A stretch of 64,000 bases of DNA from Lamprocystis purpurea DSM 4197 (GCF_000379525.1 NZ_KB902492.1:19161-83160); one strand, 5' to 3'. Counted from the first letter of the stretch, positions 18,828-28,763 are shown. Notes: generated by a model from the sequence alone, not told the origin. Numbers and translations are program-made.

Positions 18828-19373
18828 TTACCGACTCAGCGCCGGCCCTTTCACGACCAGCGGCAAGCCGGCGACCATGAACAAGACCTGATCACAGCGG
18901 GCGGCCAGGTCCTGATGCAGGCGCCCGACCAGATCGCAGTAGCGGCGCGATAACTCGCCCAAGGGAATCACGCCCATGTTGGTCTCGTTCCCGACCAGGA
19001 TCAGGCGGCCGGGTGCCGCGGCGATCACCTCGGGCAGACGTTCCAGCGCGTGCTCGATCCGTGGGCCGTCGGCTTCCATGAGCAGATTGGTCACCCACAG
19101 GGTCAAACATTCCACCAGGACACAGCGCTGCGCGGCCGCCTCGACGCTGATGCGTTCCGCCAGATCGAGCGGTTCTTCGACCAGGCGCCACTGGGCCGGG
19201 CGGCGGCGGCGGTGCGCCTCGATGCGTCGCGCCATCTCCCCGTCACCCGCCCGCGCGGTGGCGAGATAGGTCACCGGCAGTCCGCTGCCAAGGGCCAGAT
19301 GCTCGGCCAGCCGGCTCTTGCCGGAGCGCACCCCACCCAGAATCAGGGTGAGCCGCGGCGGGGCCTCGGTCAC
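18828..19373 (-). CDS. cobU: Bifunctional adenosylcobinamide kinase / adenosylcobinamide-phosphate guanylyltransferase
   Basis: 181 residues. P-loop GGVRSGKSRLAE at the N-terminus, LATARAGDGEMARRIEAH with the guanylylated histidine region, LVECLTLWVTNLL and VGNETNMGVIP are CobU signatures. It activates adenosylcobinamide to its GDP form for CobS. It overlaps cobO by 4 bases (ATGA-type coupling). Confidence 0.94.
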   Translation of the reverse strand: MTEAPPRLTLILGGVRSGKSRLAEHLALGSGLPVTYLATARAGDGEMARRIEAHRRRRPAQWRLVEEPLDLAERISVEAAAQRCVLVECLTLWVTNLLMEADGPRIEHALERLPEVIAAAPGRLILVGNETNMGVIPLGELSRRYCDLVGRLHQDLAARCDQVLFMVAGLPLVVKGPALSR

Positions 19374-19975
19374 AGCTCGATGCCCTTCTGCGCCATCACC
19401 CCGGCATCGAAGGCGTGCTTGATGGGCCGCATCTCGGTCACGGTATCGGCGATTTCGATCAATCCCGGGGGCGCGCCGCGGCCGGTCACCACGACATGCT
19501 GATGGTCGGGACGCGCGTCCAGTGCATCGATGACCCGATCCAGTGGGACCAAACCGAGCTTGAGCGCGATGTTGAGTTCATCCAACACCACCACCTGAAC
19601 GCTTGGATCGGCCAGAAAGCCGGCTGCCAGTTCCCAGGCCGCCAGGGCGGCGCGGCGATCCAGTTCCGGGTCCTGGGTCTCCCAGGTAAACCCCTCGCCC
19701 ATCACATGGTATTCAACTTCCGGAAAACGCCGAAAAAACGCCTCCTCCCCGGTCGCGAAACTCCCCTTGATGAACTGCACCACGGCAACCTTCATGCCGT
19801 GACCCAGGGCGCGCGCCACCACACCGAAGGCCGAGGAACTCTTGCCTTTTCCGTTACCCGTATTGACCACCAGGACCCCGCGGTCGATGGTGGCGCCGGC
19901 CACGCGCGCGTCGACGATTTCCTTGTGACGCTGCATGCGGCGGCGATGGCGCTCGCGCGCGGTATCCTCGGTCAT
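19370..19975 (-). CDS. cobO: Cob(I)yrinic acid a,c-diamide adenosyltransferase
   Basis: 201 residues of the CobA/CobO/BtuR family. The modified P-loop NTGNGKGKSSSAFG is near residue 37, with VVQFIKGSF, VVLDELNIALKLG and VVTGRGAPPGLIEIADTVTEM following. It transfers the adenosyl group from ATP to the corrin cobalt. It is adjacent to the membrane protein gene (1-base overlap) and to cobU (4-base overlap). Confidence 0.94.
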   Translation of the reverse strand: MTEDTARERHRRRMQRHKEIVDARVAGATIDRGVLVVNTGNGKGKSSSAFGVVARALGHGMKVAVVQFIKGSFATGEEAFFRRFPEVEYHVMGEGFTWETQDPELDRRAALAAWELAAGFLADPSVQVVVLDELNIALKLGLVPLDRVIDALDARPDHQHVVVTGRGAPPGLIEIADTVTEMRPIKHAFDAGVMAQKGIEL

Positions 19976-20547
19976 CAGGAACCGACGCGGCCGGACACCT
20001 GACGCGGGTTCAGCGTCAGGTGTGCGACCGCCGCCAGACCGACATAGCCGAAGAGCGCGGCCAGGGTGCCCGGCAGGTAGCTAACCAAGCTATGACCCAG
20101 ACCGACCAGGCTGGGCTCGAAGCGGCCGGACAGGAGATAGAAACCGCCGCTGGCAAAAGCCTCCGCCGCCACCCCGCCGATCAACAAGACCGCCCCGAGG
20201 AGCGGCAGCGTGGCCAGGTCCGGGCGATGACGGGTCTGGTACCAGCGCCCCAGCGCCCACAGGCTGCCGTAAGCCGGAACCAGCATCCCATAGGCCGGGC
20301 TGAGGCAATAGCCGCTGACCCCGCCCCACCCGATGGCCGTCAGATCGATGGCGGTGGCCAACGCGAACAGCGCCAGCGGCACCCACCGGGCGCGCAGGTA
20401 GAACCCGGCCAGGAAAAAGACGGCGAGCGAGGCATCCGGCAGATGGTGCCCCAGCGGGGCGAACTGCTGACCGCGAGTGGCGGCCATCAGCCCGGCGAGG
20501 GCCAGCAGGATCAGGATACGGGAACGGGACTGCGTGGTGTCGGTCAT
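19975..20547 (-). CDS. Membrane protein leading the cobalamin operon, possible vitamin/corrinoid transporter component
   Basis: 190 residues with about five or six hydrophobic segments and almost no hydrophilic domain. The size and topology resemble the substrate-binding S components of ECF vitamin transporters; Gly/Ala-rich helices and the end SYLPGTLAALFGYVGLAAVAHL fit. Its ATG is the first of the operon and its stop overlaps the cobO start. A role in uptake of a corrinoid precursor is inferred from this position only. No ECF A or T component is in the window, and I do not recognise a specific family. Confidence 0.55.
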   Translation of the reverse strand: MTDTTQSRSRILILLALAGLMAATRGQQFAPLGHHLPDASLAVFFLAGFYLRARWVPLALFALATAIDLTAIGWGGVSGYCLSPAYGMLVPAYGSLWALGRWYQTRHRPDLATLPLLGAVLLIGGVAAEAFASGGFYLLSGRFEPSLVGLGHSLVSYLPGTLAALFGYVGLAAVAHLTLNPRQVSGRVGS

Positions 20548-20634
20548 TCAGGGCGGACTCCGGTAAGGATGCGCGGGCGGGCGAAGTTCCGGGGGATCAC
20601 CCGGATTATCGCCTTCGGACGTGATAACCGGACG

Positions 20635-20661
20635 TAGGGGCGGGTTTCAAACCCGCCCCTA
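20635..20661. repeat. 27-bp palindrome TAGGGGCGGGTTT/AAACCCGCCCCTA, copy 2
   Basis: Same palindrome as at 16028 with the central base changed to C. It is preceded by TCGGACGTGATAACCGG, the complement of the tag that follows copy 1, so the copies are in opposite orientation and the element is longer than the palindrome. It lies upstream of the cobalamin operon. I looked here for a cobalamin riboswitch and did not find the B12-box pattern. Confidence 0.8.
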
Positions 20662-20836
20662 CACCAAGGATCTGCCTGGACATCAGGTACGAAGGCTATA
20701 CCTCCCATTGTAGGGCGTCGCGCGCAAAGTCACTAGCCGATTCCCGTCCACCCCCAGCGATCCGTGTGGGCGCCGATCCGCATCCCGGCGAGCACGCTCG
20801 AATCCCCGGGGCTTGCAGCCACGGAACCACACGGAA

Positions 20837-20864
20837 GGCACCGGAACAGCAGCGTTCCGGTGCC
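20837..20864 (-). terminator. Hairpin downstream of the FG-GAP locus
   Basis: An 11-bp perfect stem, GGCACCGGAAC with GTTCCGGTGCC, separated by a 6-base loop. It lies 26 bases beyond the last codon of the minus-strand FG-GAP copy. No clear U-tract follows, so intrinsic termination is plausible but not certain. Confidence 0.5.
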
Positions 20865-20889
20865 CTCCATGCAGATCCGCCGACGGGGC

Positions 20890-22463
20890 TCAGAATTCCA
20901 GCCGCCGCAGGGACGCACCGGTCTTGGCATCCTTGACCAAGGCCCGCAGCTCCAGATCCTGACCGCAACTGCCCAGCATGACCAGTTCCTCGGCACCGTT
21001 GCCGTTGACATCGGCAATGCTCACCAGGTCCAGCGGGATGCACTCCCGATCGAACCAGACCCGTTTGACCAGCTTGGCGCTGCGGCTGTCGCGAACCTCC
21101 GCCGTCACCTGTCCGGTTGCGGCGTTATGACCCAAGAGCGCGTACTCCTCACTGTGGTTGCCGTTCAGATCCGCCACCGCGACCAACCGCACCGGGGTGA
21201 CGGTCTGGTCGTATCCGGTCACCTTGGCCAACGGCGTATTGGTGGCCGCATCGGCCACCCACACGGTGGTCGCGCCGCTGAGCGGGTCGCGCAGCAACAT
21301 CGCCACATCCGCGCCGCCGTTGCCACTGCGGTCGGCGACCACCACCGCCTCCCGCAGTTCAAAGGTTCGTTCGTTTCCCCGCGGCAGCAGGCTCTGGACC
21401 CGCTGCTTCGTCAGCGTATCCTTAGATGACGACCCGGTCGATGTCGTCCGGCTTCGACAGGACCACGCCCACCTCGGCGCTGCCGTTGCCGTTGAGGTCG
21501 GGGAGCGCGAGCACCTGCCGCGGCTCGAATTGCTCCGGGAACACCAGCGTGGTGACAGTACCCCCGGAGACCCCGTCGCGCAGCTCGACCTGGGTCGGGT
21601 TCGCGGTGAGCAGGGCGAGTTCCGGGGCGTCGTTGCCGTCCCGATCCGGGAGCACCGCCAGGTCCAGCGGGCGGAAGCGAGCATCAAAGGTCACGCTCCC
21701 AAGCCAATCCCCCGTAAGCATCGCAACCTTGTTTGCGACGGTGTAATAGGAATCCGCATCGGAATAGTCGCCGAGCAACACCAAGCCCAGTCCGTCGCCT
21801 AGGTCGGGCGCCACCTCGACGTCCACCACACGGGAGCGGCCTGATCTAAAATCCCAAATCAACGCACCATTTGCAGCGTCTTTCACGGTGATCCAGGCAG
21901 CATCGTAAGAGTCGCGTTGGACGACACCGATCTCCGGAGTACCGTCGTCGTTGGTGTCGCCAAGGGACCGCAGCCAGGCGCGTCTGGCCGAGACCGTGCC
22001 TGTCTGCGACTCGAACGCACCCAAGTCAATGCGCCCATTGCGCACGCGGTCGAAACCCGCGCCGCGCTGGTCCCACCGAGCGCGCCCCTGGAGGTCGTAT
22101 GCAGCATCAGGATCACCGCGGTCGAGTGCGGGGCTACCGGGCAGCAGGGCCTGCGTCAGCGCCGGCCCGCCGTTGTCTTGCAGAGGACCGAGCAGCGGGT
22201 CGACACCGAAGAGATTGGAACCAGGGACACCTTCGGTAATGATAGCATCGCCCAAGTTGCCGACCAGCGAATAGCTCAACTCCACCCATGGGTCAACAAC
22301 CGACATCGACTGGCTAATTTGGATGTCCGGATTAGTCGCCACTCCGTTTCCTGCAACAATACTGTTGATAATTTGCACACTGCTGTCGTTCATGTCATTG
22401 ACCATCAGCATACCTCGGCCAGAGACCGCCGCGTTGTCAGTGATTGATGAGAACCCGATCGGT
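20890..22463 (-). pseudogene. Second, truncated copy of FG-GAP/choice-of-anchor surface protein, frameshifted
   Basis: The copy begins directly after the stop codon of the upstream copy with no start of its own, at the beta-helix segment SSITDNAAVSG. It continues through a choice-of-anchor-Q-like linker (DNGGPALTQALLPGSPALDRG) and FG-GAP-like repeats with calcium-loop patterns such as DLNGNGSAEVG and DVNGNGAEELV. At about 21425 one extra base (ATC-TAA-GGA in place of an ATC-xxG-GAT reading) puts a stop in frame; the remainder to 20890 is open in another frame. It matches the copy at 22464-24776 over nearly its whole length. This is most simply a tandem duplication of the 3' two-thirds of the gene, now degenerate. 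Confidence 0.75.
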
Positions 22464-24776
22464 CTAGAAATCCAGCTGCCGCAGGGACGCGCCGGTTTTG
22501 GCATCCACGACGAACGCGCGCAATTGCGCCTCGGTGCCGCACCGACCCAGCATCACCAACTCCGCGGCGCCGTTGCCGTTGACATCGCCGATGCTCACCA
22601 AGTCGAGCGGCGTAAACTCCCTTTTGAACTGGATGCGTCTCACCAGAGAGGAATTGGCACCGTCCCGAATCTCGGCCGTTACCTCGCTGGTCGCGGTATT
22701 GCGGGCCAAGAGCGCGAATTCCTCGACGCCGTTGCGTGTCAGGTCAGACACCGCGACCCATGTCTCCGGCGTAAAGTCCTTGCGGTATCCGACCACCTTC
22801 GCCAGTAACGCATTGGTCAATGCGTCGGCGACCCACACCGGGGTCTCGCCAGTCATCGGGTTGCGCAGCAGCAGCGCCACGTCCGCGGCACCGTTGTGGT
22901 TCCGGTCGGCGACGACCACCGCGCCCCGCAGCGTCAAGACGCGATAGGCCGAACCCGGCATCACGACCCGGATCTGCCGCTTCGTCAGCGTGTCGCTGAT
23001 GATAACGCGGTCGGACTCGCCGGTCCCGGACAGAATAACGCCCACCTCGGCGCTGCCATTCCCATTGAGGTCGGGAAACGCAAGCACCTGCCGTGGTTCG
23101 TAGCGTGCGGGGAAGGTCAAGCGCCCGCGCAGCGTCCCCGTGAACGCGTCACGCACCTCAACCTGGGCCGGAGCAGCAGTCAGCAAGCCAAGTCCGGCAG
23201 CACCGTTGCCGTCCTGGTCCGGGAGCACAGTCAGACCCAGAAGGCGGGCACTTGGACTGAGCGCGAACGACCCAATCACGTCGCCGGAGAGAACGGCCCG
23301 CGTGTTCGCAGTGGCGGAATAGGACACCGGGTCCGGGCTGGAACTGGCATAGGAACCCAGTAGCACCAGACGCGGGCCGTCGTCCCGATCGGGCATCACC
23401 GCGACGTCCACCAGACGCCCGGACGACGTGCCATCGAACGTGCTGACCAAGGACCCGTCGGCCGCGTCCATCACACTGACCACGTCACGGCCGTACCCAT
23501 CGCGCTTGACGACACCGATCCCCGGGGTCCCGTCGCCGTCGATGTCGCCCAGCGACCGTAGCCAGGCGCTCCCCTTGAGGACCTCACCGACCCCCAACTC
23601 GCAGGCACCCATGTCGATGCGGCCGTTGCGCACGCGCTCGAAGCCTTCCCCTCGCTGGTCCCAGTCGGGAGGCACCAAACCACATGAGTCGGATGACACT
23701 AACCACGAGCAGTCGTAGCGAGGAGGCAGCAGCGCATCGGGATCTCCGCTGTCGAGCGCCGGACTGGCGCGCCCCAAGGCGTGGGTCTTGGTCGGGCCGC
23801 CGTTACTCTGCAGGAGTCCGAGTTGCGGATCTTCACCGAAGCGGTTGGAACCGGGGATCGCATCGGTGATGTAGGCGTCTCCCGGGTCGCCGATCAGCGA
23901 ATAGCTTGTCTCCACCGGCAAGATGAATTCCCAAGCGGACGGGGAACCGCTGCGCAGATCCGGATCACTCGTCGCCGCATTCCCCGCAACAATAGTATTG
24001 TGAATTCGCGTTTCCTCGATCAACGTATCGCCACCCCAGCCCCATTCGTCGTAGAAGCGCTTAAAAAATCCGCCGCCGCCGACTGCCGTGTTACCGGTAA
24101 TGGTGCTGCTTTCTATCACGGTGGTTCCGGTATCTGTCGGCAATGACGCTCCCGACCATCTCGGTATCGCCTCCAACAATCACGACGCCAGTTCCGCTAT
24201 TGCCGGAGATCACCAGGTTTTCGAGCCGGACGGTTCCCCATCCAGTGTAAAGCCAATCAAAAATCTCGATTCCTGCGTCCGCCGTTGCGGTAATGCCGGA
24301 GTCGGCAATCGTGATGGCGGTGGCCGCACCGAAACGTCCGCTGATGAGCAGGCCGCGATCCGCATTCTTGAGCGTAACCCCCGAGATCGCGAGGGAACTG
24401 TCTGCGCCGTAAAGGAAACTCTCGATCACGGAACTGCCGGCATTGCCGTCGATTGCCAGCCGATCCGCCCCCGGACCGGTAATCACCAGACGATCAGCAA
24501 CATTTTCGTAATAGTAGCTCGCGAAGCCATCGTTGGTCAGCGGCCCGGACCTGAGAAAAATGGTACCGGTAACGCTCGAGTCGAAGATGATCTGATCGGA
24601 CCCTGGACTGGCGTTTGCGTCACTGATCGCCTGGCACAGGCTGCCGCCCCCCCGTCGTCGGTGTTGGTGACGGCGAAGGTCGCCGCTTGCGCCGGTGCGA
24701 CGACACCAAGGGCCGCACCCAGCCCCAGCACACAGATCAGTGGGAGTCGCCTCGGTCTGAGACATTCGGTGATCAC
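22464..24776 (-). pseudogene. Choice-of-anchor/FG-GAP secreted surface protein with two frameshifts
   Basis: Read through the shifts it would be about 770 residues: a GTG start, a signal peptide (LICVLGLGAALGVVAPAQA), ATFAVTNTDDGG, a right-handed beta-helix part (GGDTLIEETRIHNTIVAGN), a choice-of-anchor-Q-like block (DNGG/SPALDSGD type) and about six FG-GAP-like repeats ending ASLRQLDF. The first shift is at a run of seven G (minus strand) near 24645; six G would restore the frame to GGGSLCQAISDANASPG. The second is near 24135, where one base too many separates SVIAD from TGTTVIESS. Likely an exported adhesin-like protein once; now a pseudogene, a phase-variable gene or a victim of sequencing errors. 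Confidence 0.7.
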
Positions 24777-25150
24777 CGTCGCCAGTTTCCGACGAGCGGC
24801 GCTGAGTCTTTGGGTCGATGGCGGCGATGCGTTGGCACCCGCGGCCATGCACCAATTGTTTCTTTTCGTGTTCGCTCGTCCGCGGCGGTGATTCCGGCAA
24901 GCGCGCAATCCAGTGCCGACACTCGACTGCCGCTGCCGACTGCAGGCCAGCGCCACCGGCAACGCCGCAACATGATCAACCTTCCTTAACCAACCTAGGG
25001 GCTGCGACTTTTGTCAATGCCGACGACGCGGGGAATTTGTAAACTGCCCGTCAATCCATCTCTGTCCTGCCCGCCATGGCATCCGCGACCGACGACCGGG
25101 AGCGCCGATCTTGATCGGTTGCAGCAGACGTACACTAACTGGAGTCCTCT

Positions 25151-25294
25151 ATGTCGAACCAAATGCTTCGCGCCGCTGCACCGCGTCCCGCACCCTCGCG
25201 GCGGTCGTCCCTCTGGCCCTGGATACCGGTCCTCTCGACCGCCGCGGCACTGAGCGTCCTGCTGGTACTCACCTCGCCCCTGCCGCTGCACTGA
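25151..25294 (+). CDS. Small single-pass membrane protein (47 aa) upstream of SLAC1-type channel
   Basis: A short ORF, MSNQMLRAAAPRPAPSRR at its start, then WPWIPVLSTAAALSVLLV as one membrane helix, ending TSPLPLH. A GGAG Shine-Dalgarno sits 6 bases before the ATG, and the stop is only 18 bases before the channel gene, so co-transcription is likely. Cytoplasmic basic N-terminus by the positive-inside rule. I do not recognise a family; it could be an accessory peptide of the channel. Confidence 0.6.
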   Translation: MSNQMLRAAAPRPAPSRRSSLWPWIPVLSTAAALSVLLVLTSPLPLH

Positions 25295-25312
25295 GGCGCG
25301 CCCGGAGCCCCC

Positions 25313-26284
25313 ATGACAACGCCAACACAACTCGATTCCCGACTGGAAAACTTCCCCATCTCGTTCTTCGCGATGGTGATGGGGATGTCAGGTCTGACCA
25401 TCGGCTGGGAAAAGGCCCAGCACATCCTGGGGGTGGATCTGGGGATCACGCCCTGGCTGGTCGGTGTCACCAGTCTGCTGTTCCTGACCCTGGTCATGCT
25501 TTACGGAACCAAGCTCGTGCTGTACCGCCAGGCCGTGCTGAGCGAACTGCGGCACCCGGTCAAGCTCAATTTTTTCCCGACCATCTCCATCAGCCTGCTG
25601 CTGCTCTCGATTGCCTTCCTGCCGCTGGCGCCGGAACTGACCCGCTGGCTGTGGCTGGCCGGGGCCACGCTGCACCTGGCCTTCATGCTCTACGTGGTGA
25701 ACGTCTGGATGCACCATGACCACTTTAAAGTGCAGCACATGAACCCGGCCTGGTTCATCCCGGCGGTCGGCAACGTGCTGGTGCCGGTGGCTGGGGTGCC
25801 GCTGGGATACATCGATATTTCCTGGTTCTTCTTCAGCATCGGCATGCTGTTCTGGGTGATGCTGATGACCATCATTCTCTATCGGGTGCTGTTCCATGAC
25901 CCCATCGATGAACGTCTGATGCCGACCCTGTTCATTCTGATCGCTCCGCCTGCCGTCGGCTTCATCGCCTACAGCCGGCTGGTTCCCGAACTGGACGCCT
26001 TCGGACGGATTCTCTATTACGCCGGTCTGTTCCTCACCCTGCTGCTCTTCACCCAGGCCGCCCGCTTCCTGAAGCTGCGCTTTTTCCTCTCCTGGTGGGC
26101 CTATTCCTTCCCCCTGGCGGCGATCAGCATCGCGAGTCTGGTGATGTTCGAGCGCTCGGGCAATGATCTTTACCGCTATCTGGGGCTCGGCCTGCTTACC
26201 CTGCTGACCGGCATCATCCTGATCCTGCTCACCCGCACCGCCAATGCGGTGCGGCAGGGCGGGATCTGCGTGCCCGGTCACTAA
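25313..26284 (+). CDS. SLAC1/TehA family anion channel or transporter
   Basis: 323 residues with about ten hydrophobic helices. LENFPISFFAMVMGMSGLTIGWEKA at the start and HMNPAWFIPAVGNVLVP in the middle are the family signature of TehA/SLAC1/Mae1 proteins. Family members move small anions such as nitrate, chloride, sulfite or C4-dicarboxylates, or give tellurite resistance; the substrate here cannot be told. In a sulfur-oxidising host a sulfur oxyanion would be a reasonable guess. It follows the 47-residue membrane peptide and precedes an OmpA-like gene by 35 bases. Confidence 0.85.
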   Translation: MTTPTQLDSRLENFPISFFAMVMGMSGLTIGWEKAQHILGVDLGITPWLVGVTSLLFLTLVMLYGTKLVLYRQAVLSELRHPVKLNFFPTISISLLLLSIAFLPLAPELTRWLWLAGATLHLAFMLYVVNVWMHHDHFKVQHMNPAWFIPAVGNVLVPVAGVPLGYIDISWFFFSIGMLFWVMLMTIILYRVLFHDPIDERLMPTLFILIAPPAVGFIAYSRLVPELDAFGRILYYAGLFLTLLLFTQAARFLKLRFFLSWWAYSFPLAAISIASLVMFERSGNDLYRYLGLGLLTLLTGIILILLTRTANAVRQGGICVPGH

Positions 26285-26319
26285 GGCCCTTCTGACCCCT
26301 TACCCAGACCGGAGATCCC

Positions 26320-27069
26320 ATGTCCGAACCCACACCCGCCGAGCGCCCCTGGCTCCCCTTGGCACCCATCGCCCTGGTTCTGCTGTTTGGCGCCGGGCTG
26401 CTGCTTGCGTACCTCATCGACCCCGCGCCGATCGAGCGGCACCCGACACCAGAGACAACGGATGCCCGGACCGGCGCCGCGCTCCCGCCCTGCCGGCCGA
26501 CCACCGGGGATACCGAATTACCGACCCTCAGACAGCGGGTACTGGACCTCGAGCAGACCATTGCGGATCTCGGAACCAGCCACGCGGCCGCCTTGGCAGC
26601 CGCCCGCGGCGAGGCCGCGGCGGCATTGGCCACGGCCGAGGCATCGGTCAACCGCTGTCGGGAGGAGGCGGGGCAACTGCGTCAGACTGCTGAGCTCGGC
26701 GCTCGGGTGACCGACCGCGGCTTGCAAGTCACCCTCGCCGAAACCGACTTGCGCTTCAAACCGGGTCAAGGGACCCTGCCGTCCTCGGTGCCGGATGGCC
26801 TGAAGCGGATGGCCGCGTTCCTTGAGCAGAATCCGCGCATTCAGGTCCAGGTCGAAGGCCACACCGACAGCAAAGGCGACGCCAAGGCCAACCTGAGCCT
26901 CTCGACCCAGCGGGCCGAATCGGTCAAAGCCGCGCTGGCTGCCTTGGGTATCGCCGCGGACCGGATCACGGCCACGGGCAAGGGCGAGACACAGCCCATT
27001 GCCGGGAACCAATCCGAGGACGGACGCAGCCGCAACCGGCGGGTCGAGGTGCTGCTCATTGAGCCCTGA
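26320..27069 (+). CDS. OmpA-family peptidoglycan-binding protein with N-terminal membrane anchor
   Basis: 249 residues. One N-terminal transmembrane helix (APIALVLLFGAGLLLAYLI, residues about 15-33), a coiled-coil Ala/Glu-rich linker, then an OmpA-C domain: LRFKPGQGTLPSS, VQVEGHTDSKGDAKANLSLS and NRRVEVLL contain the diaminopimelate-binding Asp and Arg. There is no beta-barrel. The protein is anchored in the inner membrane and reaches into the periplasm, as MotB- or YiaD-like proteins do. Convergent with the DUF2189 gene, 3 bases apart. Confidence 0.87.
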   Translation: MSEPTPAERPWLPLAPIALVLLFGAGLLLAYLIDPAPIERHPTPETTDARTGAALPPCRPTTGDTELPTLRQRVLDLEQTIADLGTSHAAALAAARGEAAAALATAEASVNRCREEAGQLRQTAELGARVTDRGLQVTLAETDLRFKPGQGTLPSSVPDGLKRMAAFLEQNPRIQVQVEGHTDSKGDAKANLSLSTQRAESVKAALAALGIAADRITATGKGETQPIAGNQSEDGRSRNRRVEVLLIEP

Positions 27070-27072
27070 CCG

Positions 27073-27858
27073 TCACTCCCGCGCGACCAGGTCCCGATAG
27101 GCATGCCAGGTCCCATGGCCGACCAGCGGCACGGCCACAAAGAGCCCGATATAGAAGGTCATGAGCCCGGCACCCCCGATCAGCACCAGGAGCGCGGCCC
27201 ACAGCAACATGGGCGCCCAGTTGAGGCTGACCGCCCGCACGCTGGTGCGCATGGCGGTGAAGCCGTCCACCTGACGATCGATCAACATCGGGATCGTGAT
27301 CGCGCTGATGCAAAAAGCACAGACGGCGAAAAAGGCGCCGACCAGGGTGATCACGGTCAGCAACCCCGTGTACTGACCCGACAGCACGACCACCGGGATG
27401 AAGTTCTTCCAGGTGGGAAAGGGATCGTGGAACAACATGATGAAGAGAAACACCGACGCCAGTATCCACAACTGCATCGTGATGAACAGAAAACCGGTCG
27501 CGACCCCCAACTGGCCCTGGTTGCGGCGCACCGCTTCCAGCGCCTGACAGTGCCGCGGCGACTCGCCCCGTTCCAGATGGGCGCTCATCTGATAGAGACC
27601 GATCGCCAGGAGCGGCGCCATCAGAAAAAACCCGGCCGTGAGAAAGGGCACCAGAAAAGTCAGATGACCAAGCACGGTGAGCAGGACGATCAGCGCGCTG
27701 ATCACCACAATCCCCGCGCCGTAACGCAGGCTGTAGGTTGGCGCAGACTTGATATCCTGCCAACCTTTCGCAAGCCAACGCCAGGGATGACCGAGGGTCA
27801 CCCGGTTCACGCGCGGGTCCCTCCCGCCGGGGACCGGCGGCATGATCGTCTCGTTCAT
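27073..27858 (-). CDS. DUF2189 integral membrane protein
   Basis: 261 residues with six to seven hydrophobic segments. The N-terminal GWQDIKSAPTYSLRYGAGI and FFLMAPLLAIGLYQMSAHLERGE patterns are typical of DUF2189 (family knowledge), common next to respiratory genes in proteobacteria. Function unknown. It is transcribed alone on the minus strand. Confidence 0.82.
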   Translation of the reverse strand: MNETIMPPVPGGRDPRVNRVTLGHPWRWLAKGWQDIKSAPTYSLRYGAGIVVISALIVLLTVLGHLTFLVPFLTAGFFLMAPLLAIGLYQMSAHLERGESPRHCQALEAVRRNQGQLGVATGFLFITMQLWILASVFLFIMLFHDPFPTWKNFIPVVVLSGQYTGLLTVITLVGAFFAVCAFCISAITIPMLIDRQVDGFTAMRTSVRAVSLNWAPMLLWAALLVLIGGAGLMTFYIGLFVAVPLVGHGTWHAYRDLVARE

Positions 27859-27873
27859 TACGGATCGTCCTCT

Positions 27874-28278
27874 TTATTTTGATGGATCAGTGAGCCCATG
27901 GGGCTGACCCAGTATAGACCCGCCTGAGCCCGGCGCAGCGGATCCCATCCTGTCGCCTGCTGAAACCCTAGCGGTCACCACGGCACCGACAGCCGCTCCA
28001 CCACATCGCGACGCGCCAGGACCCGCGAACACAGATCCCACCGCGCAATGTCCTCCGCGCCGCGGGGTATCCTCCCACAGAATCTCGTAGTTCCCGGCGA
28101 AGGCGCGCTTGGTCTCGTTGATCGACCCCAGAAAGCAAATCTTGGCGCCGTCCGCCGCCTCGATGACCCCGGCCTTGCCGTGCAGAAAGACCCGATCCTT
28201 GGGCACCACCAGAATCTCCACCCGCCCGCTGGTCAGCAGGTCATGCAGTTTCAGCGCTCGGGAACCAGGACCGCCTGT
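27874..28278 (-). pseudogene. Fragment of a PLD-domain helicase-like protein
   Basis: The frame encodes ALKLHDLLTSGRVEILVV, DRVFLHGKAGVI and GSINETKRAFAGNYEILWED, a phospholipase-D-like HxK half-motif as found at one end of SNF2/PLD helicases of defence loci. Homology fades after WEDTPRRGG and there is no proper start; the frame opens directly after the DUF29 stop. It is a remnant, cut at both ends. Together with the DUF499-like remnant at 28764 it suggests that one larger locus has decayed here. Confidence 0.55.
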
Positions 28279-28731
28279 TCATGCCTCGCTGCTGTCGCCA
28301 GGAAAAAAATCCGGGGACAGTGACTGCTCCAGGGTATATGGACACTGGCTCGGAAACGTCCGCCGATCGATTCCGGTCTCATCCTCTGCCTTGAGCTTCG
28401 CTTTCTCATAAGCCGTCTGGATCTTTTCCGCCACCAGCGGCTGCAAGCTGGGGCTGTCTTCAAGCAGGTCAGCGATGTCCATGCGTTGCGTCAGTATCGT
28501 ATTGCGCCAACTGCGCGTCCTCTTGGACGCCTGGTACTGCCACTTGAGTAGGTGCATCAGTAAGACGGCGAGGCGATTCAACAGTTCACGCTTCTCGCTC
28601 CTCGCCATCGCCTCCAACTCCTCGGCAATATGCTCGACATCGACTTGGTCGAATTGATGGTTGCGCATCAATTGCGCATTCGCGTTCAACCAGCCGAAAA
28701 AATCATGGTCGTAACTCTGCGCAACAGTCAT
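28279..28731 (-). CDS. DUF29 family protein
   Basis: 150 residues, helical and charged. YDHDFFGWLNANAQLMRN, DVEHIAEELEAMARSEKREL and LLMHLLKWQYQASKRTRSW are the family signature of DUF29, abundant in cyanobacteria and purple sulfur bacteria. Function unknown; proposed links to mobile or defence regions are only contextual. Intact length for the family. Confidence 0.85.
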   Translation of the reverse strand: MTVAQSYDHDFFGWLNANAQLMRNHQFDQVDVEHIAEELEAMARSEKRELLNRLAVLLMHLLKWQYQASKRTRSWRNTILTQRMDIADLLEDSPSLQPLVAEKIQTAYEKAKLKAEDETGIDRRTFPSQCPYTLEQSLSPDFFPGDSSEA

Positions 28732-28763
28732 GCTTCGACACTCCTAAATACGCTTCAGTTCGC

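Noticed and set aside
20548..20889. Cobalamin riboswitch upstream of the cobalamin operon
   Set aside because: The position is right, but I found no convincing B12-box consensus on the minus strand; the stem present is the dispersed 27-bp palindrome.
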